The notes beneath the pieces were generated by a model, which saw nothing but the letters and a program-made list of their open reading frames with translations, did no database searches and was not told the origin of the DNA. A stretch of DNA of 64,000 nucleotides from Marvinbryantia formatexigens. Lineage in GTDB: Bacteria; Bacillota; Clostridia; Oscillospirales; Ruminococcaceae. The position numbers were made by a program, and so were the translations under genes. Below are positions 17,167 to 25,147 of the stretch, in pieces. Location of the stretch: the NCBI GenBank assembly GCA_021771035.1, contig JAETPU010000008.1, positions 1-64,000 on the forward strand, read 5' to 3'. Within the stretch, counting starts at the first letter, position 1. Every line of letters starts with the position of its first letter.

Positions 17167-18522
17167 ATGGGCAAACGACCCAACATTATTCTCATGAACT
17201 GCGACGATTTGGGTTACGGAGATCTGAGCTGCTATGGCTCAAAGGTGAACCGTACGCCGAACCTGGACGCTATGGCCCAGGAGGGCATCCGGTTCACGGA
17301 CTTCTACATGGCATCGCCGGTATGCTCGCCCTCTCGCGGCGGAATGCTCACCGGATGCTATCCTCCCCGCATCGGCTTCGGCAGCTTTCAGGGACAGGCA
17401 GTATTATTCCCGGGGATGGGTGTTGGCCTGAGCAGTGAGGAAACCACCATTGCTGATATTCTGCATGACGCGGGATACCGCACGAAAATTATCGGCAAAT
17501 GGCACTGCGGGGATCAGCCGGAATTTCTGCCGCTCAGGCATGGATTCGACGAATACTACGGCCTTCCCTACAGCAATGATATGGGCCGCCAGATCCATCG
17601 GGAGCAGAGCCCGCCGCTGCCGCTCATCGACGGCGAGGAGATTCTGGAGGAACAGCCGGATCAGCGCTCCCTGACGGAACGCTATCTGGAGCAGGCGGTT
17701 CGCTTTATCCGCCGGAGCAACGAGAATCCCTTCTTCTTGTATTTTGCCCATATGCATGTACATCTGCCCCTGTATGCCGCCATGCCCTTTGTGGAACGCT
17801 CCCAGAACGGCGATTACGGAGCCTGTGTCGAGGCTGTGGACTGGACTGTGGGTGCCATCCTGCATGAGCTGCGCCGCCAGGGGCTGCAGGAGGATACCCT
17901 CTTCATTTTCACCTCCGACAACGGCGGCCGCGGGGATCACGGCGGAAGCAACGCCCCGCTGCGCGGCATGAAAACCACCACCTGGGAGGGCGGGCAGCGC
18001 GTGCCCTGCATTATGTATTGGCCGGGACATATCCGCAGCGGCGTTGTGTCCCAGGAGCTGCTCACCTCGATGGATTTTCTGCCCACCTTTGCCGCACTGT
18101 GCGGCGCCGCGGTCCCGCAGGGAAAGAAAATTGACGGGATCGACTGCTCGCGGCTGCTCTTTGAGGATATCCCCTCCCCCCGCAGGGAATTCTTTTACTA
18201 CCGCATGAATGATCTGGAAGCCGTCCGCACCGACACCTGGAAGCTGCACGTTTCCAAGGCGGGCGTTCCGGTCCGGGAATTGTACAACCTGAGGGAGGAT
18301 ATCTCCGAGAGCCATAACGTATATGAGGAGCATCCGGACATCGTTGCACAGCTGGAAAAACTCCTGGAGGAATGCCGGGCGGATTTAGGCGACGATCGCA
18401 CCGGTATCCAGGGCCGGGGGATTCGTCCCATCGGGCAGGTGGACAATCCGAGGCCCCTCACTCAGTATCGGGAGGATCACCCCTACATCATCCAGATGTA
18501 TGATAAGGATGAGATAGGCTGA
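17167..18522 (+). CDS. Arylsulfatase-type sulfatase
   Basis: A 451-aa sulfatase of the alkaline-phosphatase superfamily, hydrolysing sulfate esters. The metal site starts with NCDDLGYGD (D13, D14). The formylglycine signature is the cysteine type, CSPSRGGMLTG (C53), which needs an anaerobic or aerobic formylglycine-generating enzyme encoded elsewhere. FTSDNGG and the GHIRSGVV/HLPLY regions add further site residues. No signal peptide is visible, so the enzyme is probably cytosolic and acts on an imported sulfated sugar or aryl sulfate. It is single, with its own promoter and terminator. Confidence 0.92.
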   Translation: MGKRPNIILMNCDDLGYGDLSCYGSKVNRTPNLDAMAQEGIRFTDFYMASPVCSPSRGGMLTGCYPPRIGFGSFQGQAVLFPGMGVGLSSEETTIADILHDAGYRTKIIGKWHCGDQPEFLPLRHGFDEYYGLPYSNDMGRQIHREQSPPLPLIDGEEILEEQPDQRSLTERYLEQAVRFIRRSNENPFFLYFAHMHVHLPLYAAMPFVERSQNGDYGACVEAVDWTVGAILHELRRQGLQEDTLFIFTSDNGGRGDHGGSNAPLRGMKTTTWEGGQRVPCIMYWPGHIRSGVVSQELLTSMDFLPTFAALCGAAVPQGKKIDGIDCSRLLFEDIPSPRREFFYYRMNDLEAVRTDTWKLHVSKAGVPVRELYNLREDISESHNVYEEHPDIVAQLEKLLEECRADLGDDRTGIQGRGIRPIGQVDNPRPLTQYREDHPYIIQMYDKDEIG

Positions 18523-18552
18523 CAGCTGCGGACAAGCAAATCGTGTTTTTTC

Positions 18553-18596
18553 AGGCGTTTTCCCGTTCCGAAAGGCTGGGAAAGCGCCTTTTTTTC
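18553..18596 (+). terminator. Terminator of the sulfatase gene
   Basis: 12-bp stem with one mismatch (18553-18564 with 18578-18589), then a run of seven T. Confidence 0.85.
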
Positions 18597-19367
18597 AGTA
18601 CAGAAAGCACTGCCTGGCCCGTGGGAGCGCTGCGCAAAAAGCTTCCGGTTGGACTACGGGGCCAAGCGGGCAGCTATCAGCAAGTTCCCGTCGAAAGAAA
18701 GCCGCTGTCAGAATAGGGTTCCTGTTTTACGGCAGCGGGACAGGCGGCGCCGGCAAAATTAAAAATTCAATCCCTCCATGGATGCTGTTTCTGACAGGCC
18801 TAATAACCCCTCGCTTCGCGGACGGCTGCGTCCACCCAGTTCAGGCGCAGCTCCAGGATATCCCAGAACTGCGCCTGCGCTTTTGCCCATATCCCCGGCA
18901 TTCCCCGCCGGCTGAGCCCCTGTGCAAAACCAAAAGGCTTTCCCATACCCTTGGAAAATCTCTGTCACACTCGATACATGTTTCAGACTGTTGGTTTTCC
19001 CCTGATACACTCAGCACCCTGAAGGGCAGTTCTCCTTTTCGCCATGATATGGGCTCCATTGGGCCAATGCACCCCACTGTGAATCCCAGCAGCAGAATCA
19101 GGCAGGCGCTTCCCGGCGTCTGGCACGTTCCCGGTTCCGAACCGGTAATATTTGGCCGGGCTATCTCGCATTTTTGTGCAGAAAAAGAGAGGAAATCCGG
19201 CGAAAAATCCGGTATACTGAAACTATGCCCGCCGGCCAAGTATCGAGACCGTCTGTCAAGGGCCGGCTTTATGCAGAATGTACCAATTCAGAGTGCTGCT
19301 ATTTAGAAAAACTGCCGCTGACAGGCTGCGGGCCAAAGAAAGCCCTGTTCAGAAAGGAAGCAACCAT
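18597..19367. other. Long intergenic region before the AraC gene
   Basis: About 770 bases with no convincing gene on either strand. Open frames here have no ribosome sites or recognisable protein sequence. A TATACT at 19213-19218 could be the -10 of the AraC gene but lacks a good -35. Confidence 0.5.
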
Positions 19368-20219
19368 ATGCAATGGATTGAAAATCTCAACAAGGCCGTT
19401 CAATACCTGGAGAACCACCTCACCGGGGAAATCGACTATCACCAGGCGGCAAAAATCGCCGGCTGCTCCGTCTATCATTTTGGAAGGATGTTCGGGTATC
19501 TGGCCAATATGCCCTTGGGAGAATATATCCGCCGCAGAAGGATGTCCCTTGCGGCGTCAGACCTGCGCAGCGGCCAGGAAAAAATTGTGGATATCGCGCT
19601 GAAATACGGCTACGCCTCTCCCACCGCCTTCAACCGGGCGTTTCAAAGCGTCCATGGCATCGCTCCCTCCGCTGCGAGGAAGGAGGACGCATCCCTGAAA
19701 GCCTTCGGGCCTATCCATTTCCAAGTTACAGTGGCAGGGATGCAGGAACTGGAATACCGCATTCAGAAGCTGGAGGCGTTCCGTATTGTGGGCGTCGGCC
19801 GTCCTCTCGCAATGGAATTGGAGCAGAACTTTGCCATGGTACCGCAGCTCTGGCAGCAGGCTGCCATGGATGGCACCATCGCCAGCCTCGCCGCCAAAAT
19901 GGACTCACAGCCCATGGGCCTTCTGGGTGTGAGCGCCTGCAACGACGATGAAAGCTGGCGGTACTATATCGCTGTTTCCACCTCCCAGCCCGTCCAGGCT
20001 CCCCTGGAGGAGTATACGGTTCCCGCCTTTACCTGGGCCGTTTTCGACGGCGAGGGCGTCTGCCCGCAGGCAATCCAGGAGTTGGAGCGGCAAATCGTCA
20101 CTCAATGGCTGCCTACCTCCGGGTATGAATATGACAACGGCCCGGATCTCGAAGTGTATCTCAACCCGGATCCCCAAAACGCCAAATTCCAGGTATGGAT
20201 CCCCGTCGTAAAACGATAA
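19368..20219 (+). CDS. AraC-family regulator with GyrI-like effector domain
   Basis: A 283-aa regulator. Residues about 1-105 hold the AraC double HTH: DYHQAAKIAGCSVYHFGRMF, then IVDIALKYGYASPTAFNRAFQSVHGIAPS. Residues about 125-283 form a GyrI/BacR-like effector-binding domain (ELEYRIQKLEAFRIVGVG ... VWIPVVKR), as in Rob/SoxS-type multidrug-responsive proteins. The start at 19368 follows GAAAGGAAG. The next gene begins 11 nt after its stop and is probably its co-transcribed partner. Known relatives respond to small hydrophobic or toxic compounds. Confidence 0.88.
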   Translation: MQWIENLNKAVQYLENHLTGEIDYHQAAKIAGCSVYHFGRMFGYLANMPLGEYIRRRRMSLAASDLRSGQEKIVDIALKYGYASPTAFNRAFQSVHGIAPSAARKEDASLKAFGPIHFQVTVAGMQELEYRIQKLEAFRIVGVGRPLAMELEQNFAMVPQLWQQAAMDGTIASLAAKMDSQPMGLLGVSACNDDESWRYYIAVSTSQPVQAPLEEYTVPAFTWAVFDGEGVCPQAIQELERQIVTQWLPTSGYEYDNGPDLEVYLNPDPQNAKFQVWIPVVKR

Positions 20220-20230
20220 GGAGAATAAAA

Positions 20231-20707
20231 ATGCCCCATTATTCCATTGACGCCTTCATCGAATCCCTGCCCGAGGCTGCCCGGGAGCAGGCTGTGCAGA
20301 TCCACACGCTTGCGCTGGAACACGGCCTCACACCGGAAGTCAAGGAAGCCAAAAGCGGATTTACCGTCTCCTATACCACTTTAAAGCCCAAGAAAACCCT
20401 GGCGGTGTTCGTCCAGCGCAAATCGGGTGTGAAACTGCGTCTGTATCCCCGGCACCTTCCCCAACTTGTCCCCTTTTTACAGACACTGCCCCCGCAGATG
20501 AAAGAGGAGCTGCAGCGGGCCTCGGTGTGTAAACGCCTGATAAACCCGGATGCCTGCAATCCAAAATGCCCGATGGGCTATGCATACATCCTGGACGGAC
20601 AAGTACAGCAAAAATGCCGTCATATGGCCTTTATGCTCTCGGTCACGCCTGAAACCACCCCTTTTATCCTGGAATTTTTAAGCCGGGATATCCGCACCCC
20701 GGATTGA
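20231..20707 (+). CDS. Conserved hypothetical protein with cysteine cluster
   Basis: A 158-aa cytosolic protein. The middle has MmcQ/DUF1801-like character (KPKKTLAVFVQRKSGVKLRLYP). The C-terminal half has CKRLINPDACNPKCPMGYAYILDG then QQKCRHMAF, a four-cysteine array that could hold a metal. It follows the AraC gene by 11 nt with AAGGAG before the start. I do not recognise a defined function. Confidence 0.75.
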   Translation: MPHYSIDAFIESLPEAAREQAVQIHTLALEHGLTPEVKEAKSGFTVSYTTLKPKKTLAVFVQRKSGVKLRLYPRHLPQLVPFLQTLPPQMKEELQRASVCKRLINPDACNPKCPMGYAYILDGQVQQKCRHMAFMLSVTPETTPFILEFLSRDIRTPD

Positions 20708-20848
20708 GGACCGCCTGCCGGTAAACTGCCAAACCGGCGGCTCAGTTTCTCCAGCGGCCCGGCACGTCAGCCCGGCGAGCCGTTCCAACCGGGCCGCGGT
20801 GTATCCCCAATTCCCCGCACTTTCTTCTGTTAAAATACCCTCAGGGGA

Positions 20849-20878
20849 TTGACTTTCCAAAGCTTTCCCCGGTATAAT
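20849..20878 (+). promoter_or_regulatory. Promoter of the GH43 gene
   Basis: TTGACT (20849-20854), 18-nt spacer, TATAAT (20873-20878). An imperfect 10-bp inverted repeat (20895-20904 with 20911-20920, AGGAAACTGG) follows at about +10 and may be an operator or weak attenuator. Confidence 0.8.
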
Positions 20879-20969
20879 AAAAATAAGTTCAAACAGGAAA
20901 CTGGAATCTGCCGGTTTCCTTCTCTTTTACAGGCACCGTGCTCGTGAACGGACAGAAAGGAAGTTGAAT

Positions 20970-22553
20970 ATGGAGCCTCAAATCACCAATCCCATTCTCC
21001 CAGGGTTCAATCCCGATCCCTCTATCATCCGGGTAGGGGAGGATTATTATCTGGCGACCTCCACCTTTGAATGGTTTCCCGGTGTTCAGATTTACCATTC
21101 CACCGATCTTCAGAATTGGGAACCCGTTGCCAGGCCTCTCAACCGGCTCTCCCAGTTGGATATGAAGGGCTGCGATATTTCCGCCGGCGTTTTCGCCCCC
21201 TGCCTGAGCTACTGTGACGGCGTATTCTACCTGATGTATACCAACGTGCGCAGCCATTGGTATAACTTTATGGACTGCCATAATTACCTGGTGACTGCCA
21301 CGGATATCCGGGGCGAATGGTCGGAACCCGTCTATATCCACAGCGCGGGATTTGACCCCTCCCTGTTCCATGACGATGACGGGCGCAAATGGGTCGTCAG
21401 CGTCATGCGCCAGCACCGGGGCATGGCTATGGGCGGCATCTGCCTGCAGGAATATGATCCCATCGGGCAGCAAATGAAGGGCCCTATGGAAATTATCTTC
21501 CAAGGCAGCCTGGGCTTCGGCGGCGGCGAGGGCGCCCACCTGTATCACCTGAACGGTTGGTACTACCTGATTACCGCAGAGGGCGGCACCGAGTTCGGCC
21601 ATGCCGTCACAATGTCCCGTTCCCGCACCATCGCCGGCCCCTATGAAATGCATCCTCAGACACCGCTTCTCACCTCCAGGGATTCTCTCTCCCTGCCTAT
21701 TCAGCGGGCCGGACACGCGGATTTGGTATGTACCCCGCAGAACGAATGGTATATGGTGTTCCTGGGCAGCCGTCCCCTGCCGCCCAACCGCCGCAGTGTA
21801 CTGGGCCGGGAAAGCTATATCAACAAAATGGAGTGGCATGAGGACGGCTGGCTGTATCCGGTGGCCGGCGGGCACCATCCCACTCTGCTCACCCCCGCTC
21901 CCAAGGGATGCGCCCCTGACCCGCGCAAAAACCGCTCCAAGCACTATGCCTTTGCCCCCGGAGAATTGGATATGGATTTTCTCTCCCTGCGCATCCCTCT
22001 GGATGAGACCATGCTCTCCCTGGATGCCCGTCCCGGTTACCTGCGCCTGATCGGCAAGGATTCCCCCAACTCCCGGTTTGAGCAGAGCCTGGTGGCCCGC
22101 CGTCAGCAGGCCTTCTCCTATACGGCAACCACCTGTCTGGAATTTGAGCCCCAATCCGTCAAGCAGTTTGCCGGACTTATGGCTATCTATGATTCCGATG
22201 ACTTTTATTATCTCAATGTCACCCAAAACGAGCAGGGTGAAAAGGCCGTGGATGTCATGGTGATGGAACACGCCGCCCTGAGCTTCCCCTGCCAGAGCAT
22301 CCCCATCCCCAGAGACGCCCCCTGCTGGCTTCAGGCGCGGGTACGCGGGACTTCCCTGCAGTTCTATTATTCCCTGGACGGCCAAACCTACCGCGCCATC
22401 GGCCCGGCGCTGGATCAAACCAAGCTCTCCGACGAATACTCCCAGCAGGGAGCCTATACCGGCGCGATGGTGGGCCTGGCCTGCAGCGATATGCTCACCC
22501 GCAGCGCCTGTGCGGACTTTGCCTTCTTCGATTATCAGGAGCTGGACGATTAG
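20970..22553 (+). CDS. Glycoside hydrolase family 43 (beta-xylosidase-type)
   Basis: A 527-aa enzyme of GH43, most like beta-xylosidase/alpha-arabinofuranosidase. The five-bladed propeller begins NPILPGFNPDPSIIRVGEDYYL with the general-base aspartate (D16), followed by STFEWFPGVQIYHSTDL. The acid residue region GGGEGAHLYHLNGWYYL (glutamate) is present. The C-terminal 200 residues form the beta-sandwich common in the GH43_11/12-type. No signal peptide is seen, so it probably acts on imported xylo- or arabino-oligosaccharides. The ATG at 20970 follows AAAGGAAG. No sugar transporter is adjacent. Confidence 0.93.
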   Translation: MEPQITNPILPGFNPDPSIIRVGEDYYLATSTFEWFPGVQIYHSTDLQNWEPVARPLNRLSQLDMKGCDISAGVFAPCLSYCDGVFYLMYTNVRSHWYNFMDCHNYLVTATDIRGEWSEPVYIHSAGFDPSLFHDDDGRKWVVSVMRQHRGMAMGGICLQEYDPIGQQMKGPMEIIFQGSLGFGGGEGAHLYHLNGWYYLITAEGGTEFGHAVTMSRSRTIAGPYEMHPQTPLLTSRDSLSLPIQRAGHADLVCTPQNEWYMVFLGSRPLPPNRRSVLGRESYINKMEWHEDGWLYPVAGGHHPTLLTPAPKGCAPDPRKNRSKHYAFAPGELDMDFLSLRIPLDETMLSLDARPGYLRLIGKDSPNSRFEQSLVARRQQAFSYTATTCLEFEPQSVKQFAGLMAIYDSDDFYYLNVTQNEQGEKAVDVMVMEHAALSFPCQSIPIPRDAPCWLQARVRGTSLQFYYSLDGQTYRAIGPALDQTKLSDEYSQQGAYTGAMVGLACSDMLTRSACADFAFFDYQELDD

Positions 22554-22675
22554 GCGTACTTACCCTTTCCCCATTGTGCCTGATACGCGTTATAGGAGCT
22601 GCTATGCCCCGTGCGTCCAGCGGCATCCTCAGATAATCCAGTATCTCCATTGACAGCCAAGGGCTTAACGCCCAC

Positions 22676-22770
22676 TTAGCGAATCACTTTCTTAGCTTTT
22701 CGCTCAATCATGTTATAGGTATGACCAGCCCCTTTGAGGGCCAAACTCCTGTGGCAGCCCCTATCCCAGT
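22676..22770 (-). pseudogene. Possible C-terminal remnant of a mobile-element protein
   Basis: A short minus-strand frame encodes RSLALKGAGHTYNMIERKAKKVIR-like basic sequence ending at a TAA (22678-22676). It adjoins the 59-bp repeat copy and has no start. The basic C-terminal end suggests a transposase fragment, but the family is not identified. The rest of 22554-23123 holds no intact gene. Confidence 0.3.
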
Positions 22771-22828
22771 TTTGATGACGATAGCCCAGGGCAAGAATTT
22801 GCCCTGGGCTATCCATATTATATAGAGA
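22770..22828. repeat. 59-bp repeat, copy A (palindromic)
   Basis: Identical over 59 bp to 24808-24866. It contains two perfect 15-bp arms, GATAGCCCAGGGCAA (22780-22794) and its complement (22799-22813), around GAAT, followed by CATATTATATAGAGA. The flanks differ from copy B on both sides, so the unit boundary is sharp, as expected of a mobile REP/MITE-like element. Confidence 0.9.
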
Positions 22829-22985
22829 GCCATCGGTTTATCGGTTATCATATGGCGCTAATGAGCGGAAAGCCTTATCAATAAGTCAATACTTGACAAA
22901 ATCTCCTGTTCTGATTGGTTGTGTTTTGCCCGACTGCATTCATCTCACGCAGGAGGTTCTCTCTTTTGTTAAAGCTTTTTATCCA

Positions 22986-23010
22986 CCCCCAGTTTAACTG
23001 GGGGATTTTT
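22986..23010 (+). terminator. Intrinsic terminator, + strand
   Basis: CCCCCAGTT arms (9 bp) with a one-base centre, then ATTTTT. Confidence 0.65.
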
Positions 23011-23045
23011 CCGCCTGCCCGGCGACATACAAAAAGGCGACCTAC

Positions 23046-23083
23046 AAAAAACAGAGAGAGAAGCCGAAGCTTTCCCTCTCTGT
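23046..23083 (-). terminator. Terminator of the surface-protein gene
   Basis: On the minus strand a 14-15-bp stem with minor mismatches closed by a UUCG tetraloop (C-TTCG-G), followed by TTTTTT. It lies 40 nt after the surface-protein stop. Confidence 0.85.
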
Positions 23084-23123
23084 TTATCTGTTTTTCCCAG
23101 AAGCAATCAAAATTCAGTTTCCC

Positions 23124-24191
23124 TTAACGGGAGCTCTTGCCGACCCTACGGAACCCAACCACACCGGCTACCGCCAACGATACCACTGCAAGCACCATCG
23201 CGATTGGCAGCATATTGTCGAAATCTCCGGTACCGGGGTTTACCTTCTCCTCGCTCCCGGAGCCCGCCCCGCTCTTGAGAGCGCTCTTGGAAAGCACATA
23301 ACTGCCCAGGCTCTTTGTTTCAAAGGTGATGGTCCCGTCCTTCACCGTTGTTTTGATGGCCGTCAGCTTGCCGTCCTTATCAATACTGTACAAAAAAGGA
23401 TTGTCGCCGTATACATTGGAATCCGCGTACAAAGTAACCTGTGCTTCCTGGACAAAGGAATTTTCACCGCGGACATTGAAATAGCTCTTCTGAATATCCG
23501 GATTGGCGTCCTCCACAGCGCTGTTGGCCTGGGTATCCCAGTACAGATTCATGGATTTCTGCGCCTTAGAAAATTTAACAGACACACGGGCAATATCGCC
23601 AAAGCCCAGATTCAGGGTTTTCCCCTCAAAATCGCCCATAGAGGCCACCGCCTCATTGGTATCCTTCGTAATCACCACCGGCTGGCTGTTGTCTGCCGTC
23701 TTTTTGGAGGCATCCTGTGTGATTTTCAGAACGCTGCCCTGCGTGAGCGCATCGCTGACCTGCTGGGCGGAAAACTCATCCCAGCCAAGAATAGTCTCAA
23801 AGGAAGTCTGATATGTGTCGCCGCCCTTGATTTTCAGCGTGAACTCAACCGCCAAACGCTCGGAGACAATGGCCTGATATTCCTTCTTTGTCTGAATTTC
23901 CACCATTACGGCGTTGTTCTCCACGTCAAACTGGCATTTGTACCCCTCTACATAGGAGGCGCCGGAGGTCACCTTAACCGTTGCAGTAGCTTCCCCGGAA
24001 TCCACTTTATCCTTAATTTCCTGCGCCGTCAGGGGAATTCCCACCACCTGGGCAGTTATCACGTCCCCTTGAACATATCCATTGCCGTGTTCCCCGGAAA
24101 AGCCAATCGGCAGATCCGCCGCAGAAACAGTAAAGCCTGCTATACCCAGTACGATAGCACAAGAAAGAATCAGGGAAAGAACCTTTTTCAT
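23124..24191 (-). CDS. Secreted, predicted wall-anchored surface protein
   Basis: A 355-aa exported protein. A signal peptide is clear (MKKVLSLILSCAIVLGIAG, cleavage near VSA-AD at about residues 24-26). The mature part is beta-rich and polar, with no enzyme motif. The C-terminus is a sorting signal: NPGTGD, then a hydrophobic helix of about 20 residues and a basic tail (RRVGKSSR). NPGTG is a variant of the LPxTG box, so a dedicated sortase, not in this window, would be needed. I choose the second ATG (24191), 9 nt after AAGGAGG. It is flanked by two identical 59-bp repeats. The function may be adhesion or glycan binding. Confidence 0.82.
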   Translation of the reverse strand: MKKVLSLILSCAIVLGIAGFTVSAADLPIGFSGEHGNGYVQGDVITAQVVGIPLTAQEIKDKVDSGEATATVKVTSGASYVEGYKCQFDVENNAVMVEIQTKKEYQAIVSERLAVEFTLKIKGGDTYQTSFETILGWDEFSAQQVSDALTQGSVLKITQDASKKTADNSQPVVITKDTNEAVASMGDFEGKTLNLGFGDIARVSVKFSKAQKSMNLYWDTQANSAVEDANPDIQKSYFNVRGENSFVQEAQVTLYADSNVYGDNPFLYSIDKDGKLTAIKTTVKDGTITFETKSLGSYVLSKSALKSGAGSGSEEKVNPGTGDFDNMLPIAMVLAVVSLAVAGVVGFRRVGKSSR

Positions 24192-24313
24192 CTTGAGCAT
24201 CCTCCTTCATTGTAAAAAAATCACGGTGTCCCACTTGACACGCCTGAGCTGTCTGAACCCTGTCCAACAGGTACCCTTTCTTCAAACAGACTCATCCTTT
24301 TTGGATTATCCTC

Positions 24314-24342
24314 ATTATACGACTGCGACTCAAAAATTGCAA
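24314..24342 (-). promoter_or_regulatory. Promoter of the surface-protein gene
   Basis: Minus-strand TTGCAA (24342-24337), 17-nt spacer, TATAAT (24319-24314). The leader of roughly 115 nt contains small hairpins (CCTGT-tgg-ACAGG; GTGTC-aagtgg-GACAC) and a run of seven T, a possible attenuator. It matches no riboswitch I recognise. Confidence 0.8.
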
Positions 24343-25147
24343 GTGTTTTTTCTTCAAAATGTAATTCTTTTGTAACCACTATCAAAAATTCGGGCTGTTC
24401 TTTACCGAATTCACCGGAAAAAAACCAGATTTCCAGGCTCTTCTGCGGCAGTTCCGTAACAATTCTTACAAATTGGTGTCTGTCCTTTTTCTTTTCGTTT
24501 TCCCCATGCAGAAAACGAAAAGATATCGCCCACCGGACGAGAAACCTCCTGAGGAAGGATAAAAGCACACCTGCCGTCTGCTGGGTCCCGCTGAAATTGA
24601 TCCAATTCCCTGGCACAGGCCGCCCGGTTTGGCCTTCCTGATGTAATTCCCAGGGCAGCGGGAAACCTGCCGCTTGCCTCTTTGCAGCCCCGATAGGGCA
24701 GGGTTCGGATTCCTCGATTCGCCGCTCTCCCCTGCCTCCGGGCCGTTCTCTTCTGCGCTGTGCTTTTTTAGACAAAACCGGTCTTATCGGCAGTTCCAGA
24801 AGGGAGCTTTTGATGACGATAGCCCAGGGCAAGAATTTGCCCTGGGCTATCCATATTATATAGAGAACTATACGTTACACCGCACTCCTAAAAGGAATGC
24901 TTTCTTCTAAAACAGGGGGCGCCTGCCGTCTGCAAACAGGCAGAAAACCGGACTTCCTTGTTTGGGACAGTATCGCTGCAAAAAGAGGTCCCGGCATTTC
25001 CGCCGGGGCCTCCAGTTACTTCTTACTTTGTGTTACAATGTTCGCAGACACTGCGAACACTAGGGAGTTTTGCTCACCGGCCTGAAGGCATGGCCGGTGT
25101 TTGGCAAGGCCAAACCGCAAAACATCCCGGTTGGTTCAGGATCTGTG
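24343..25147. other. Intergenic region with repeat copy B and palindromes
   Basis: About 800 bases without a gene. Besides the 59-bp repeat it contains a 9-bp-arm palindrome at 25039-25059 (TGTTCGCAG-aca-complement) and a CACCGGCC hairpin at 25075-25099 that could end the alpha-galactosidase transcript. Confidence 0.55.
24808..24866. repeat. 59-bp repeat, copy B (palindromic)
   Basis: Exact second copy of 22770-22828 in the same orientation, 2,038 bp away. The two copies bracket the surface-protein gene. Confidence 0.9.

Noticed and set aside
20889-22418. Long minus-strand open frame opposite the GH43 gene
   Set aside because: Its peptide has no family signature and the opposite strand encodes a full GH43 enzyme with a promoter and ribosome site. 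GC-rich antisense frames stay open by chance; the same applies to the frames opposite clpC (50209-51951) and the alpha-galactosidase (25841-27562).
24201-24320. Cyclic-di-GMP or other riboswitch upstream of the surface-protein gene
   Set aside because: The leader has hairpins and a T-run but lacks the conserved cores of c-di-GMP-I or -II or other riboswitches I know.
24221-24832. 203-codon minus-strand frame upstream of the surface-protein gene
   Set aside because: It covers the surface gene's promoter and the 59-bp repeat and has no ribosome site or family signature.
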